DNA of 64,000 nucleotides from an uncultured Lactobacillaceae bacterium (GTDB lineage: Bacteria; Bacillota; Bacilli; Lactobacillales; Lactobacillaceae), in the NCBI GenBank assembly GCA_945273735.1, contig CALYPJ010000001.1:1-64000 (forward strand). The letters are read 5' to 3'. The position numbers were made by a program, and so were the translations under genes. This document shows, piece by piece, positions 31,353-39,526 of this stretch. Numbering within the stretch: position 1 is the first letter of the stretch; each line of letters opens with the position of its first letter. The notes under the pieces were generated by a model that worked only from the letters and a program-made list of their open reading frames with translations, did not search any database and was not told where the DNA came from.

Positions 31353-31390
31353 TAAAAAAGAGCAAGAAGAGTTTAACTTCTTGCTTTCGT
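31353..31390 (-). terminator. Terminator of the PfkB kinase gene
   Basis: Read on the minus strand, GCAAGAAG / CTTCTTGC around a short loop is followed by a T-run. It lies just after the kinase stop. Confidence 0.85.
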
Positions 31391-31406
31391 TAATTGGTAA
31401 TTTTTT

Positions 31407-32318
31407 TTAAATTTTATTAACTTGAATATTTTTTAAAATATCTTTAATTAGATCTGTTTTACCTAAATCTTCAGAAGAAGCAGTTGCAGCACCACAAGCT
31501 AATCCCATTTTAAATGCAGCTAAAAGATCATGACTTTGTTCATAAATTCCAACAAAGCCAGCAACCATGGAGTCCCCAGCTCCGACTGAATTTTTAACTG
31601 AAATATTTACCGGTACGGATTGATAAATTTGTTCTGGAGTAATTAAGATAGCACCATCGCTACCCATAGAAACAATTACGTATTTTGCACCTTTATTTAA
31701 TAGTTTTTTACCATAATATACAATATCATCAATCCCATTAAAAGAAACATTAAACATTTCAGCTAATTCATGGTTATTGGGCTTTACTAATAAAGGATGA
31801 CTAGGTAAAATATCTAACAATGCTTGACCAGTTGTATCAATGACAAACTGAGCTTGATGATTAACAACTGTTTTTACTAAATCTTGATAGAAGTTCTTTC
31901 CTAAAGCTGGGGGCACTGAACCAGCAGCCACTACGATATCTTCAGAAGTAAGCATTGAAAAATTACTCATAAATTCGTCAATCTCTTTTTGAGTAATTTG
32001 TGGACCCAAGCCATTTATTTCAGTTTCATTTTCGGCTTTGATTTTTACGTTAATTCTGGTGTTATCTTTGATGGGGGTAAGTTTACTGTAGATTCCTTGA
32101 TTGGTAATTGAACTTTGAATAAAATCTCCTGCTGAACCACCAATAAAACCTAAAGCAGTTGAATTAATACCTAAATATTTTAATACTCGGGAAACGTTAA
32201 TTCCCTTGCCACCAGCAAAAGTGTAAGCTTTTCCAGTGCGATTAATCTCACCAAGATTAAATTTCGCAAGATTTAATACATAATCCATTGACGGATTAGC
32301 CGTAATTGTATAGATCAT
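31407..32318 (-). CDS. fruK: 1-phosphofructokinase / tagatose-6-phosphate kinase-like
   Basis: PfkB-family cytosolic sugar-phosphate kinase. The N-terminal TITANPSMDYV and GGKGINVSRVLKYLG (36-50) are characteristic of the FruK/LacC subgroup, and the C-terminal anion hole with catalytic Asp is in NSVGAGDSMVAGF. Length 303 is normal. It stands alone rather than in a fruRKA operon; a fructose-type PTS lies about 6.6 kb away on the opposite strand. FruK is the more likely reading, but LacC activity cannot be excluded by sequence. Confidence 0.85.
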   Translation of the reverse strand: MIYTITANPSMDYVLNLAKFNLGEINRTGKAYTFAGGKGINVSRVLKYLGINSTALGFIGGSAGDFIQSSITNQGIYSKLTPIKDNTRINVKIKAENETEINGLGPQITQKEIDEFMSNFSMLTSEDIVVAAGSVPPALGKNFYQDLVKTVVNHQAQFVIDTTGQALLDILPSHPLLVKPNNHELAEMFNVSFNGIDDIVYYGKKLLNKGAKYVIVSMGSDGAILITPEQIYQSVPVNISVKNSVGAGDSMVAGFVGIYEQSHDLLAAFKMGLACGAATASSEDLGKTDLIKDILKNIQVNKI

Positions 32319-33057
32319 TTTTTCTCCTTTATTAAATAAGATGGATAATTTTCAAAGGATCCATAATTAATCCTGCTTTTTCTTAATAAAACTGATTAAA
32401 TTTAACTAAATTTATAGTAATTTTTAATTTTGATTTAAAATTATATGTAATGAAATTATCTATTTTTAAGATTATTTAGTTTCAAGAAAAATTAAATCAA
32501 AATGTAGTTAAGTTAAAGTAATTTCAGCTACTAGAGTAACATTGTCCTTCAGAGTACTTTAAATTATTATTTGTGGCAGGATTAATGGGATCACTTTTTT
32601 AGGTAAGAGTTTAACGGCCTCAACATAATCGTTATCGATTTCAGTAGTATATGTTTTTATCTTAAAATCACCTTGACTTTTAGTAAATCTTCATTTACCA
32701 GGTTTGACAAGGTTTTTAATTTTTAACAAAAATAAAGAGTATATAGGATGATCGCATTCGTAATTTTGGCAATTAATCCTTACTCTTATTTAAAATAAAC
32801 AAAATTTTTATAAATTATTACGAATTAGGCTATTTGAATTAATTTATAAAAAGAGACTTTTTTGACTACGCTTTAATTTGACAACGCTATGTTCTTTAAC
32901 ATCGTTAGTCTCTCAGAAATTAATTTTAGCATGACTAATATTTAAGTTCCATTAGGATAGATCATTTATGGTCAATAGATTATTTTATTTAAGAAAAATT
33001 TAACTCGAAATTATTTTTATTTCTTTATAAAATTTTAAAAAGGATACTAATAAAAAG
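32319..33057. other. Gene-poor AT-rich stretch with vestigial coding sequence
   Basis: I find no intact gene here. On the minus strand, 32559-32730 reads KIKNLVKPGK, a stop, then RFTKSQGDFKIKTYTTEID and onward to TAA at 32559, without a start codon or ribosome site. This looks like the worn end of a lost gene of unknown family. The rest is very AT-rich with no clear hairpins. Confidence 0.5.
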
Positions 33058-33086
33058 TTGAATTTTAAATATAAATGTAGTATTAT
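33058..33086 (+). promoter_or_regulatory. Promoter of the structured RNA
   Basis: TTGAAT (33058-33063) and TATTAT (33081-33086) with a 17-base spacer; predicted start near 33093. Confidence 0.65.
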
Positions 33087-33117
33087 GCACTTAGTTAATA
33101 TGAGAGGAGGTGATCGA

Positions 33118-33171
33118 TTGAACGACGAAAGTCGCAAACGTTCAATGCGATCACCGCTTGGAACCTTTTAA
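33118..33171 (+). CDS. 17-codon open frame inside the structured RNA
   Basis: TTG 33118 opens a 17-residue frame MNDESRKRSMRSPLGTF ending in TAA. AGAGGAGGTGATC lies just before it with near-perfect anti-SD complementarity. The frame is also open from ATG 33100, which would add six residues but place the ribosome site inside the coding part. The peptide is basic, with no membrane segment or signal. Its codons form both arms of the main hairpin, so it could be a regulatory leader peptide or simply an accident of the structure. Confidence 0.4.
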   Translation: MNDESRKRSMRSPLGTF

Positions 33172-33194
33172 GCGGTTGATCTTTGATTGAGCGT

Positions 33195-33231
33195 AACCGG
33201 TATTCTGAAGAAGAATACCGGTTTTTATTTT
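33195..33231 (+). terminator. Terminator of the structured RNA
   Basis: AACCGGTATTCT / AGAATACCGGTT, twelve perfect pairs with a GAAGA loop and a T-rich tail. Confidence 0.95.
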
Positions 33232-33253
33232 GTTAAAAATAGAAAATTAGATA

Positions 33254-33286
33254 AAAAAATAAACTCATTAAAAATGAGTTTATTTT
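33254..33286. terminator. Terminator of dps
   Basis: AATAAACTCATT / AATGAGTTTATT with an A-rich loop and A/T tracts on both sides, 12 bases beyond the dps stop on the minus strand. Confidence 0.85.
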
Positions 33287-33297
33287 AAAATTTGTGT

Positions 33298-33780
33298 TTA
33301 TTCACCATCAAAAGGTCCTTGATCTAAGTAAGCATTGACCATCCAAATATTTTTATCAATATCTGTTTTAAAGCCATTTAACATATCTTGTGTAGGTAAG
33401 TCTTTTTCAACATCACAGATTTCGATGCCTTTTTGATATTGGTCTCTTAAGTAGCGAAATTGTTTAATCAATTTCTGCATTAATTCTGGCAGGGGAAATT
33501 GGCCGAAATCTATTTTTTCATCAGGTAAACCAGTATGTTCAATGAACTCATGAGTTGTAGCATAAGGCTTGCCACCTAGAGCAATTAGACGTTCGGCTAC
33601 TTGATCAAGTTGATCAGCAGCTTGTGCCATATATTCATCCATCAGTGGATGAAGGCGAAAAAATTCAGGTCCACGCATATACCAATGAATTTGATGCATA
33701 TTTGTATGAATCTGGTTCAGATCAGCAATTAATTGATTCAGTTGATCACGTGTTTTTGGATAATCATATTTTTTATTCAT
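33298..33780 (-). CDS. dps: Dps-family ferritin-like protein
   Basis: Dodecameric iron-storage and peroxide-protection protein of 160 residues. The ferroxidase ligands typical of Dps lie at H32 (HWYMRG), H44 and D48 (LHPLMDE), and D59 and E63 (LDQVAERL), with the spacing of E. coli Dps. The N-terminus is short, so DNA binding through a basic tail is doubtful. Monocistronic, with its own terminator. Confidence 0.93.
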   Translation of the reverse strand: MNKKYDYPKTRDQLNQLIADLNQIHTNMHQIHWYMRGPEFFRLHPLMDEYMAQAADQLDQVAERLIALGGKPYATTHEFIEHTGLPDEKIDFGQFPLPELMQKLIKQFRYLRDQYQKGIEICDVEKDLPTQDMLNGFKTDIDKNIWMVNAYLDQGPFDGE

Positions 33781-33833
33781 TTTATACCTCTTATGTATTT
33801 TTACAATTTAATTGTAAGCTAATTTGTAAAAAA

Positions 33834-34286
33834 TTAAAATAACAATGTTTTCCAACTGTTATGATCCGGCATAAAAACTTCTGAAAGTTTGGAGTTAGTA
33901 AAAACTCGATAAATTTGATCAAATCCCTTTGCTATTTTGTAATTAGAAAGGTTATCAGGGTTTATCCAAAAAACATTTCCTTCATCGGAACTCTTTAAAA
34001 TTCCTTTGAATTGATTTGTTTGATAAAGCAAAACAAGATATCGATTATTTTCTTGATCAAAAAAATTTTTTATTCCGCAAAGTTTAGGATAACTAATGAT
34101 TAAACCAGTTTCTTCTTTAAATTCACGAATTACAGCATCATGTAGGGATTCTTTGGGTTCAACATGCCCGCCAGGGAAAGTAATACCAGGCCAATTAGGA
34201 TTTAAGCGGTTTTCAACTAATATTTTTCCTTCATCATTGGTTAACATACACATATTAGTTAAAGTTATTGGTAAAGCTCGGGTCAT
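33834..34286 (-). CDS. NUDIX hydrolase (MutT-like)
   Basis: A 150-residue pyrophosphohydrolase. The NUDIX box GGHVEPKESLHDAVIREFKEETGL occupies 39-62 and is complete, including the REFKEE metal-binding core. The N-terminal NMCMLTNDEGKILVENR strand pair resembles 8-oxo-dGTPases of the YvcI/MutX kind, but substrate cannot be told from the box. It is 53 bases upstream of dps on the same strand, which would fit a shared oxidative-stress role. Confidence 0.9.
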   Translation of the reverse strand: MTRALPITLTNMCMLTNDEGKILVENRLNPNWPGITFPGGHVEPKESLHDAVIREFKEETGLIISYPKLCGIKNFFDQENNRYLVLLYQTNQFKGILKSSDEGNVFWINPDNLSNYKIAKGFDQIYRVFTNSKLSEVFMPDHNSWKTLLF

Positions 34287-34622
34287 TATAGTAGATAATT
34301 CTTTCTGTAATTTTTAATTTTTAAAGTATTAATAAATAATTATTGGGGTTAAAATCTTGAAAATTCAAGTAATTATTTTCAGATTATATTTTTTTTGATT
34401 AACCAAGTTAGTTTCTCTAAACTGAAGCTTGTCTTTATTTAATTTACTTTACAATTAAATTTTGCTGTTAAAGATTTTTAAGAAAATTATTAACAGTAAG
34501 CGGCTAAATAATAGAATACCTGTATTTAAACTTGATGCTTTATATTATATAAGTAAATTACTATAAAAAAAAAACGCAAATTTAAAGAATTTGGTTTTTT
34601 AAAAATTTGGTAAATTAATCAA
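34287..34622. other. Intergenic region upstream of the NUDIX gene
   Basis: No gene is visible. On the minus strand 34565-34593 holds CAAATT / AATTTG followed by a long T-run, a modest terminator for nagB. The remaining 270 bases are AT-rich with nothing I can name. Confidence 0.5.
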
Positions 34623-35333
34623 CTATTTTTTGATAAATTTTGCAGCACTATCATCAATAATCAATGTTACATCATCTAAATTTTGTAAAATAGAAGCTGG
34701 TACATTAGTTGTCACAGGGTCACTAACACAACCTTGAATTGCTTTTGCCTTAGTTTCACCATAAGCGAAAAGAATAATTTTCTTAGATTTCTGAATACTT
34801 CCCAAACCCATTGAAATTGCTTGTTTTGGTACTTCATTTTCATTAGCAAAGAATCGCGAGTTAGCTTCAATGGTTGATTCAGTTAGATCAACAACGTGAG
34901 TTCCACTATTAAAAGGAGTACCTGGTTCATTAAAACCAATATGACCGTTACGGCCAATTCCCAAAATTTGTAAATCAATCGGATTATTGGCAATAATTTG
35001 ATCGTATTGCTTAGTTTCAACTTCTAAATCAGATGCCATTCCATTAGGCAAATAATTCTTTTTAAAAGGTTTCTTATTAAATAAGTTTTCCTTCATAAAA
35101 TAATGATAACTCTGTGGATTATCTTCGCTAAGACCAACATACTCATCCAAATTAATGGAAATTGCTTTAGTAAAATCAAGATCACTATCAGTTAGAGCTT
35201 TATAAAATGCCAGAGGTGAACTTCCTGTAGCAAGTCCAAAAGTTGACTGAGGATTTTGAATTAACTGCTTTTTTACCATTTCTAACGCAATATTAGCTCC
35301 TTCAGCTTCAGTTGCAACAATTTTAATATCCAT
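34623..35333 (-). CDS. nagB: Glucosamine-6-phosphate deaminase
   Basis: Converts glucosamine-6-phosphate to fructose-6-phosphate and ammonia, linking amino sugars to glycolysis. Catalytic residues are visible: Asp63 in NLDEYVGL, and His131 and Glu136 in [12 protein letters not shown]. The frame is open to 35429, but ATG 35333 has AAAGGAGC close upstream and gives the 236-residue short form usual in Firmicutes. nagA is not in the window. The GH3 enzyme at 27756 could supply its pathway. Confidence 0.95.
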   Translation of the reverse strand: MDIKIVATEAEGANIALEMVKKQLIQNPQSTFGLATGSSPLAFYKALTDSDLDFTKAISINLDEYVGLSEDNPQSYHYFMKENLFNKKPFKKNYLPNGMASDLEVETKQYDQIIANNPIDLQILGIGRNGHIGFNEPGTPFNSGTHVVDLTESTIEANSRFFANENEVPKQAISMGLGSIQKSKKIILFAYGETKAKAIQGCVSDPVTTNVPASILQNLDDVTLIIDDSAAKFIKK

Positions 35334-35476
35334 AATAAGCTCCTTTAATAATTTTAATTGGTATAGACCTATTTTAGCAGGATTTACTTTTTTTTCAAGA
35401 TAAAATGAGCTAGAAACTATGAAGAACAAGGATAAAGTTTATCTATTATTGATTAATTAAATTAAATGTTAAAATA

Positions 35477-35488
35477 GAACAAATGTTC
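35477..35488. promoter_or_regulatory. LexA (SOS) box-like palindrome
   Basis: GAACAAATGTTC fits the Gram-positive SOS consensus GAACNNNNGTTC, followed by the G often found there. It sits just after a TAAAAT -10 candidate (35470-35475) and 21 bases before the next start codon. Confidence 0.55.
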
Positions 35489-35508
35489 GTAAAAAGAAAG
35501 GAAATTTT

Positions 35509-35844
35509 ATGACAGATCAACCAATTAAAATTCAACAAATAGCAATTAATCATTTGATTAATAAATATAAGGTAATTCTTGATAGTGATATTTATTCAGT
35601 AAATCCCAATCCCAGTAAATATTATGCTGAAAATCTCCATCATCGAGCGACTGATAGCTTAATTTCTTCCTCTTATTTGATATCGCGAGTTCCTGAGGAA
35701 TACTCTATAATGAAAAAAAAATGTGAACCTATCGTTCAAGAATTAAACGAGCTTTTTGAAGGTGCATTAATTTTTTATATGGCAGTAGAAAATAATTATT
35801 TAGTAATTAAGGACCGTAAAATAAAACCATTCATAGTTATTTAA
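35509..35844 (+). CDS. Small protein of unknown function behind an SOS-like box
   Basis: A 111-residue soluble protein, start ATG 35509 after AAAGGAAA. The sequence is mixed alpha/beta with no signal peptide, membrane segment, cysteine cluster or motif I know; the C-terminal third (ALIFYMAVENNYLVIKDRK) looks like a strand pair. The GAACAAATGTTC palindrome upstream suggests induction after DNA damage, which is inference. An unrelated small gene follows at 35928. Confidence 0.7.
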   Translation: MTDQPIKIQQIAINHLINKYKVILDSDIYSVNPNPSKYYAENLHHRATDSLISSSYLISRVPEEYSIMKKKCEPIVQELNELFEGALIFYMAVENNYLVIKDRKIKPFIVI

Positions 35845-35881
35845 ATCCTATAAGAACATATAAATTTGCATATGATAGCGC

Positions 35882-35887
35882 TATAAT
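35882..35887 (+). promoter_or_regulatory. Candidate -10 box for the 93-residue protein gene
   Basis: TATAAT preceded by AGCGC, about 41 bases before the chosen start. A palindromic TAGCGCTA overlaps it and might be a binding site. Confidence 0.45.
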
Positions 35888-35927
35888 TTAAATGGGAAAA
35901 GTAGAAATTGACAGTAAAGGAATAAAA

Positions 35928-36209
35928 ATGGCAGAAAAACATACTAATTTAAAAGTAGGACAAAGGCTTTGGATTGTCATTCCTTGGGGATTTGAACCTT
36001 ATGAATATGAATTATTGAGTACTAAAATTACGCGACTTGAAAATGATGATAATCAAGATCGAATGATTTATACTGAAGGACTTAACAATGAAGAAGAAAA
36101 GTGGAATAGTCAATATTTATCAGCTCGTGGTATTGGTAATATCAAGATTTGTTTAAGCTTAAATGATGCTTTAGCTACGGTACAAGAATATGAACGTGGT
36201 TATAAATAA
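35928..36209 (+). CDS. Small conserved-looking protein of unknown function
   Basis: A 93-residue protein. The frame is open from ATG 35892, but ATG 35928 has AAAGGAAT six bases upstream, while 35892 lies on top of the predicted transcript start (TATAAT at 35882-35887), so I use 35928. It is acidic and aromatic-rich (RLWIVIPWGFEPYEYELLS) with a helix at the C-terminus, and probably a small beta-barrel fold. No family recognised. It ends at a clear terminator. Confidence 0.7.
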   Translation: MAEKHTNLKVGQRLWIVIPWGFEPYEYELLSTKITRLENDDNQDRMIYTEGLNNEEEKWNSQYLSARGIGNIKICLSLNDALATVQEYERGYK

Positions 36210-36210
36210 T

Positions 36211-36246
36211 TTAAAACGGGTAGATTTGATCTATCCGTTTTAATAT
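36211..36246 (+). terminator. Terminator after the 93-residue protein gene
   Basis: AAAACGGGTAGA / TCTATCCGTTTT with a TTTGA loop. Confidence 0.88.
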
Positions 36247-36353
36247 AAAAACCTTTAATTTAAGGTTAATCTTGCCTTAGATCGTTGACAATAAATTATA
36301 ATTAACCAATACTAGTTTCAAAAAGTTATTAGTCATTACGAAGGAGAAAATTA

Positions 36354-38582
36354 ATGTCTAAAAAAAACGACGGAGTAATGGCAATTATTGCTAAAAATAT
36401 ATTTACTTATTTTAACGCTATTTTTTTAGGAATTTCTATTTTACTGATTATCGCTGGCTCTTATCGCAATTTAACTTTTTTACCAATTGTAATTGCAAAT
36501 ACCTTAATCGGAATTTACCAACAACTTAAAGCTAAACGAATTTTAGATAAGCTATCATTGATTTCGGAAGCTAAATATGAAATTTTGCGTAATGGTGAAC
36601 GTAAAAAATTAGAAATGAATCAATTATTACGAGATGATATTATATATTTAGCAAGTGGTCAGCAAATACCAGCTGATGCTATAGTGACAGAAGGTAAAAT
36701 TTCGGTAAATGAAGCTTTGCTTACGGGAGAATCTGACGAAATTGAAAAAATTCACGGTAATCATTTAATGTCCGGTAGTTTTGTAGTTTCTGGCAACTGC
36801 CGGGCTCGTTTAACAGGAGTAGGTGAAGATTCTTATATTTCAAAGTTACAAAGTAAAGCTAAAGAAGTAAAAGAAAAACCATCAGAAATGGTTGGAGATA
36901 TTAATTTAATTGTTAAGGTTGCGGGTATAGCAATTATTCCAATTGGTTTGGTTTTATTTTTTGAAGGCTTTTTCTTAAAAAATCAACCATTTAATCAAGT
37001 AATTGTTTCATTAGTTGGTGCTTTAATTGGAATGATTCCTGAAGGATTGTATTTATTAGTTACAGTAGCGTTAGCCCTTTCGGCAGCTCGATTGGCGCAC
37101 CACCAGGTGCTTTTACATGATATGCGTAGTACTGAAACTTTAGCTCGTGTTGATGTACTGTGTGTTGATAAAACGGGAACAATTACTAATAATCAAATGA
37201 ATGTTACAGAAATTTTTAATCCTCAAAATGCCACCGCTGATGAAATTAAAAATTCAAAAACACTTCTGGAATCTTATATTGCCACTTCTTTAGATACCAA
37301 TATAACTTCACAAGCTTTAAAAAAATATTATCCGGATGGAAAACCTTTTTCCACAGCTGATGTTGTACCGTTTTCTTCAAAACAGAAATATTCAGAAATT
37401 TCAACTCAGGAAGGGCACTATCTTTTGGGAGCCCCAGAATTTGTTTTAGGAAATAATCAAAATGTCGGTGATCAAGAGCAAATTGATTTGCGTGCTGCTA
37501 AGGGTGAAAGAGTTTTGGCTTTTGCTCAAAAAATGGAAGATAAAATTAAACCACTGTTATTTATCAGTTTAGCAAATGGATTACGTCCTAATGCCAAAGA
37601 AACATTTCGCTATTTTACTGATCAAGAAGTGAAAGTAATGGTAATTTCAGGAGATAATCCTTTAACTGTTTCTGAAATTGCAAAGACAGTTGAAATTCCT
37701 AATGCCAAGAATTATGTGGATGCAAGTACATTAAAAAGTTCTGCCGATTTACAAGAAGCAATAAAAAAATATACCATATTTGGTCGAGTTAAACCTGATC
37801 AAAAAAGAGAAATTGTCCAATTAATTAAACGTGAAGGGCAACGTGTAGCGATGACTGGTGATGGCGTTAATGATATTTTGGCGATGAAAGAAGCTGATTG
37901 TTCAATTGCAATTGGATCTGGAAGTGATGCTGCAAAGCAATCAGCTCAAGTTGTTTTGTTAGATTCTGATTTTTCTCACATGAAAGAGATCATTTCAGAA
38001 GGGCGACGAGATATTAATAATTTAACTAGATCGGCTACTTTGTTCCTTTATAAAAATATTTTTTCAATGTTATTAGCTATCTTTGCTATTATTGGAGTAA
38101 TTTCTTATCCTCTTCAACCTTCGCAGATTTCACTTATATCAATGTTTAATATTGGAATTCCAGCTTTTGCTTTAGCTTTTGAAGCTAATTATAAAAAGCA
38201 ACATGGTCGATTTATTAAAGTTACACTTTTAAGATCTTTACCTGCAGCGCTAACTTCTTTTGTTTCAATTGCTTCATTAGTTATTTTTGGAAAAGTATTT
38301 TCAATTGCAGAAAATGACGTTAGTGTTGCCAGCACTTTCCTGTTATCTTTAGCTGGTTTTATGCTATTGTTTGAAATTTGTAAGCCACTTAACAATTATC
38401 GTCGTCTAGTATTTTATGGTTCAATTATTGGCTTAATTCTTTGTGCATACTTTTTCCATTATCTTTTTGCTATTAATTCGGTTTCTTATCAGTGTTTAAT
38501 GCTTGCGACTGTGTTTGCCGTAGCTCAAGAGTCACTAATGCGTAATTTGACTTTATTTTTTAGTAGATTTAAACGAGATTAA
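36354..38582 (+). CDS. P-type cation ATPase (P2/CtpE-like, probably calcium)
   Basis: A membrane pump of 742 residues. It has phosphorylation Asp272 in DKTGTIT, actuator TGESDE, and hinge TGDGVNDILAMKEADCSIA. Helix M4 carries PEGL (229-232), the ion-site motif of P2-type Ca pumps. About ten helices are seen, six of them C-terminal. Compared with relatives it lacks the usual 30-residue N-terminal GL-x-EEV stretch and begins almost at the first helix pair. AAGGAG just before the ATG supports the start. Direction and ion are not provable here; Ca is the best guess by motif. Confidence 0.85.
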   Translation: MSKKNDGVMAIIAKNIFTYFNAIFLGISILLIIAGSYRNLTFLPIVIANTLIGIYQQLKAKRILDKLSLISEAKYEILRNGERKKLEMNQLLRDDIIYLASGQQIPADAIVTEGKISVNEALLTGESDEIEKIHGNHLMSGSFVVSGNCRARLTGVGEDSYISKLQSKAKEVKEKPSEMVGDINLIVKVAGIAIIPIGLVLFFEGFFLKNQPFNQVIVSLVGALIGMIPEGLYLLVTVALALSAARLAHHQVLLHDMRSTETLARVDVLCVDKTGTITNNQMNVTEIFNPQNATADEIKNSKTLLESYIATSLDTNITSQALKKYYPDGKPFSTADVVPFSSKQKYSEISTQEGHYLLGAPEFVLGNNQNVGDQEQIDLRAAKGERVLAFAQKMEDKIKPLLFISLANGLRPNAKETFRYFTDQEVKVMVISGDNPLTVSEIAKTVEIPNAKNYVDASTLKSSADLQEAIKKYTIFGRVKPDQKREIVQLIKREGQRVAMTGDGVNDILAMKEADCSIAIGSGSDAAKQSAQVVLLDSDFSHMKEIISEGRRDINNLTRSATLFLYKNIFSMLLAIFAIIGVISYPLQPSQISLISMFNIGIPAFALAFEANYKKQHGRFIKVTLLRSLPAALTSFVSIASLVIFGKVFSIAENDVSVASTFLLSLAGFMLLFEICKPLNNYRRLVFYGSIIGLILCAYFFHYLFAINSVSYQCLMLATVFAVAQESLMRNLTLFFSRFKRD

Positions 38583-38610
38583 AAATATATTAAAAGTTTT
38601 TGAATCCGTA

Positions 38611-38654
38611 AAATGAATTTAAAACCTGAAAGGGAATTTAAATTCATTTTTTTT
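38611..38654 (+). terminator. Terminator of the cation ATPase gene
   Basis: AAATGAATTTAAA / TTTAAATTCATTT around a CCTGAAAGGGA loop, then a T-run. Confidence 0.85.
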
Positions 38655-38787
38655 AATTTTAAATGGTGATTATGTAAATAGTTTATAGAAATCTTAAAAA
38701 TATTTATAAATGCACATTTGTTCTAGTTTGGTATTTTTTATAATTTGAAAAATATCGCTTTACAGTTAAATATCAACGTTAAGCAAA

Positions 38788-38802
38788 AGTAAGCGCTTTA
38801 TT
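38788..38802. promoter_or_regulatory. Degenerate cre-like site upstream of the fructose-type PTS
   Basis: AGTAAGCGCTTTATT shares the AAGCGCTTT core with the site before rhaB but lacks the TG and CA ends of the CcpA consensus. About 80 bases before the first PTS start. Confidence 0.35.
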
Positions 38803-38878
38803 TTTTGAATCTTAATTTATTTACTTAATTGTGGATTCTAGTTAAGCTCAAATTAAGAAAACTTATTGGAGGGTCATA

Positions 38879-39163
38879 TTGCAAATAAATGGAAAAACAA
38901 ATGTTGTTAAGCAAATTTCGGTTTCTTTTGCTCATTTGGTAAAACCAATAGAATGGCAATCATTAGATCTCGAAAAAGTTGATTCAATTTTCCAATTAGC
39001 TGTTCCAGAAAGCAGTAAAGGAGATGAATATTTAAAATTACTTTCGGCTTTATCAAGAAAATTAATTCATCCAGAATTTCGAGAACAAATTAGAAACAGT
39101 GACACTTCGGAACAAATTATTGATTTAATCGGTAATTCTTTATTAGATGCGGTGAAAGGATAA
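38879..39163 (+). CDS. Truncated fructose-type PTS EIIA domain
   Basis: A 94-residue protein from TTG 38879 behind GGAGGG. It aligns with the C-terminal two thirds of EIIA-Fru (VSFAHLVKPIEWQSL, FQLAVPESSKGDEYLKLLSALSRKL). The N-terminal part of about 60 residues, including the phosphorylatable His of the GIAIPHG motif, is absent. No frame upstream encodes it: the in-frame codons before the start run into a stop within 45 bases. The EIIB and EIIC genes follow at once. Either another EIIA phosphorylates this system or the transporter is impaired. Confidence 0.8.
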   Translation: MQINGKTNVVKQISVSFAHLVKPIEWQSLDLEKVDSIFQLAVPESSKGDEYLKLLSALSRKLIHPEFREQIRNSDTSEQIIDLIGNSLLDAVKG

Positions 39164-39166
39164 AAA

Positions 39167-39526
39167 ATGAAAAAATCAGAAAAAATAAATATTGTTGGAG
39201 TAACAGCTTGTCCTTCTGGAGTAGCTCATACTTATATGGCGGCAGAGAGTTTAGGATTGGCTGCTAAAAATGCCGGATGTGAAATTCATGTTGAAACTCA
39301 GGGACAAATTGGAATTGAAAATGAATTAACCCCTGAACAAATTAAAGAAGCTGATGTTGTAATTTTAACTAATGATATTGGTATTAAAAATAAAGGTCGT
39401 TTTAAGGGTAAACCAGCATTACGAGTATCTTCAGGAACTTTGATTAATAAGTCACCGATTATTGTTAAAAAACTAATTGCTAAATTATCGGAGACAAAAG
39501 TAAATAATGAGGTTAAAAATGCTTAA
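39167..39526 (+). CDS. PTS EIIB, fructose type
   Basis: A 119-residue phosphocarrier with the EIIB-Fru loop VTACPSGVAHTYMAAE; the cysteine at about residue 15 is the phosphorylation site. The C-terminal half is the standard alpha/beta fold. It follows the EIIA fragment by three bases and overlaps the EIIC gene by eight bases, so the three are one translationally coupled operon. Confidence 0.9.
   Translation: MKKSEKINIVGVTACPSGVAHTYMAAESLGLAAKNAGCEIHVETQGQIGIENELTPEQIKEADVVILTNDIGIKNKGRFKGKPALRVSSGTLINKSPIIVKKLIAKLSETKVNNEVKNA

Larger units (their letters stand above)
33093..33231 (+). ncRNA. Compact structured RNA of unknown class, self-contained
   Basis: A unit of about 140 nt with its own promoter and terminator and no downstream gene on this strand. 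Bases 33109-33124 pair with 33139-33155 in a 16-bp stem (one bulged G), whose loop holds a CGAC-GAAA-GTCG mini-hairpin. Bases 33149-33159 can instead pair with 33170-33181 (11 bp, one bulge), so GATCACC is shared by two mutually exclusive helices. The first helix buries GGAGGTGATC, a very long complement to the 3' end of 16S rRNA. A 12-bp terminator closes the unit. The layout is that of a translation or attenuation switch. I know no named RNA family with this sequence. Confidence 0.6.
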
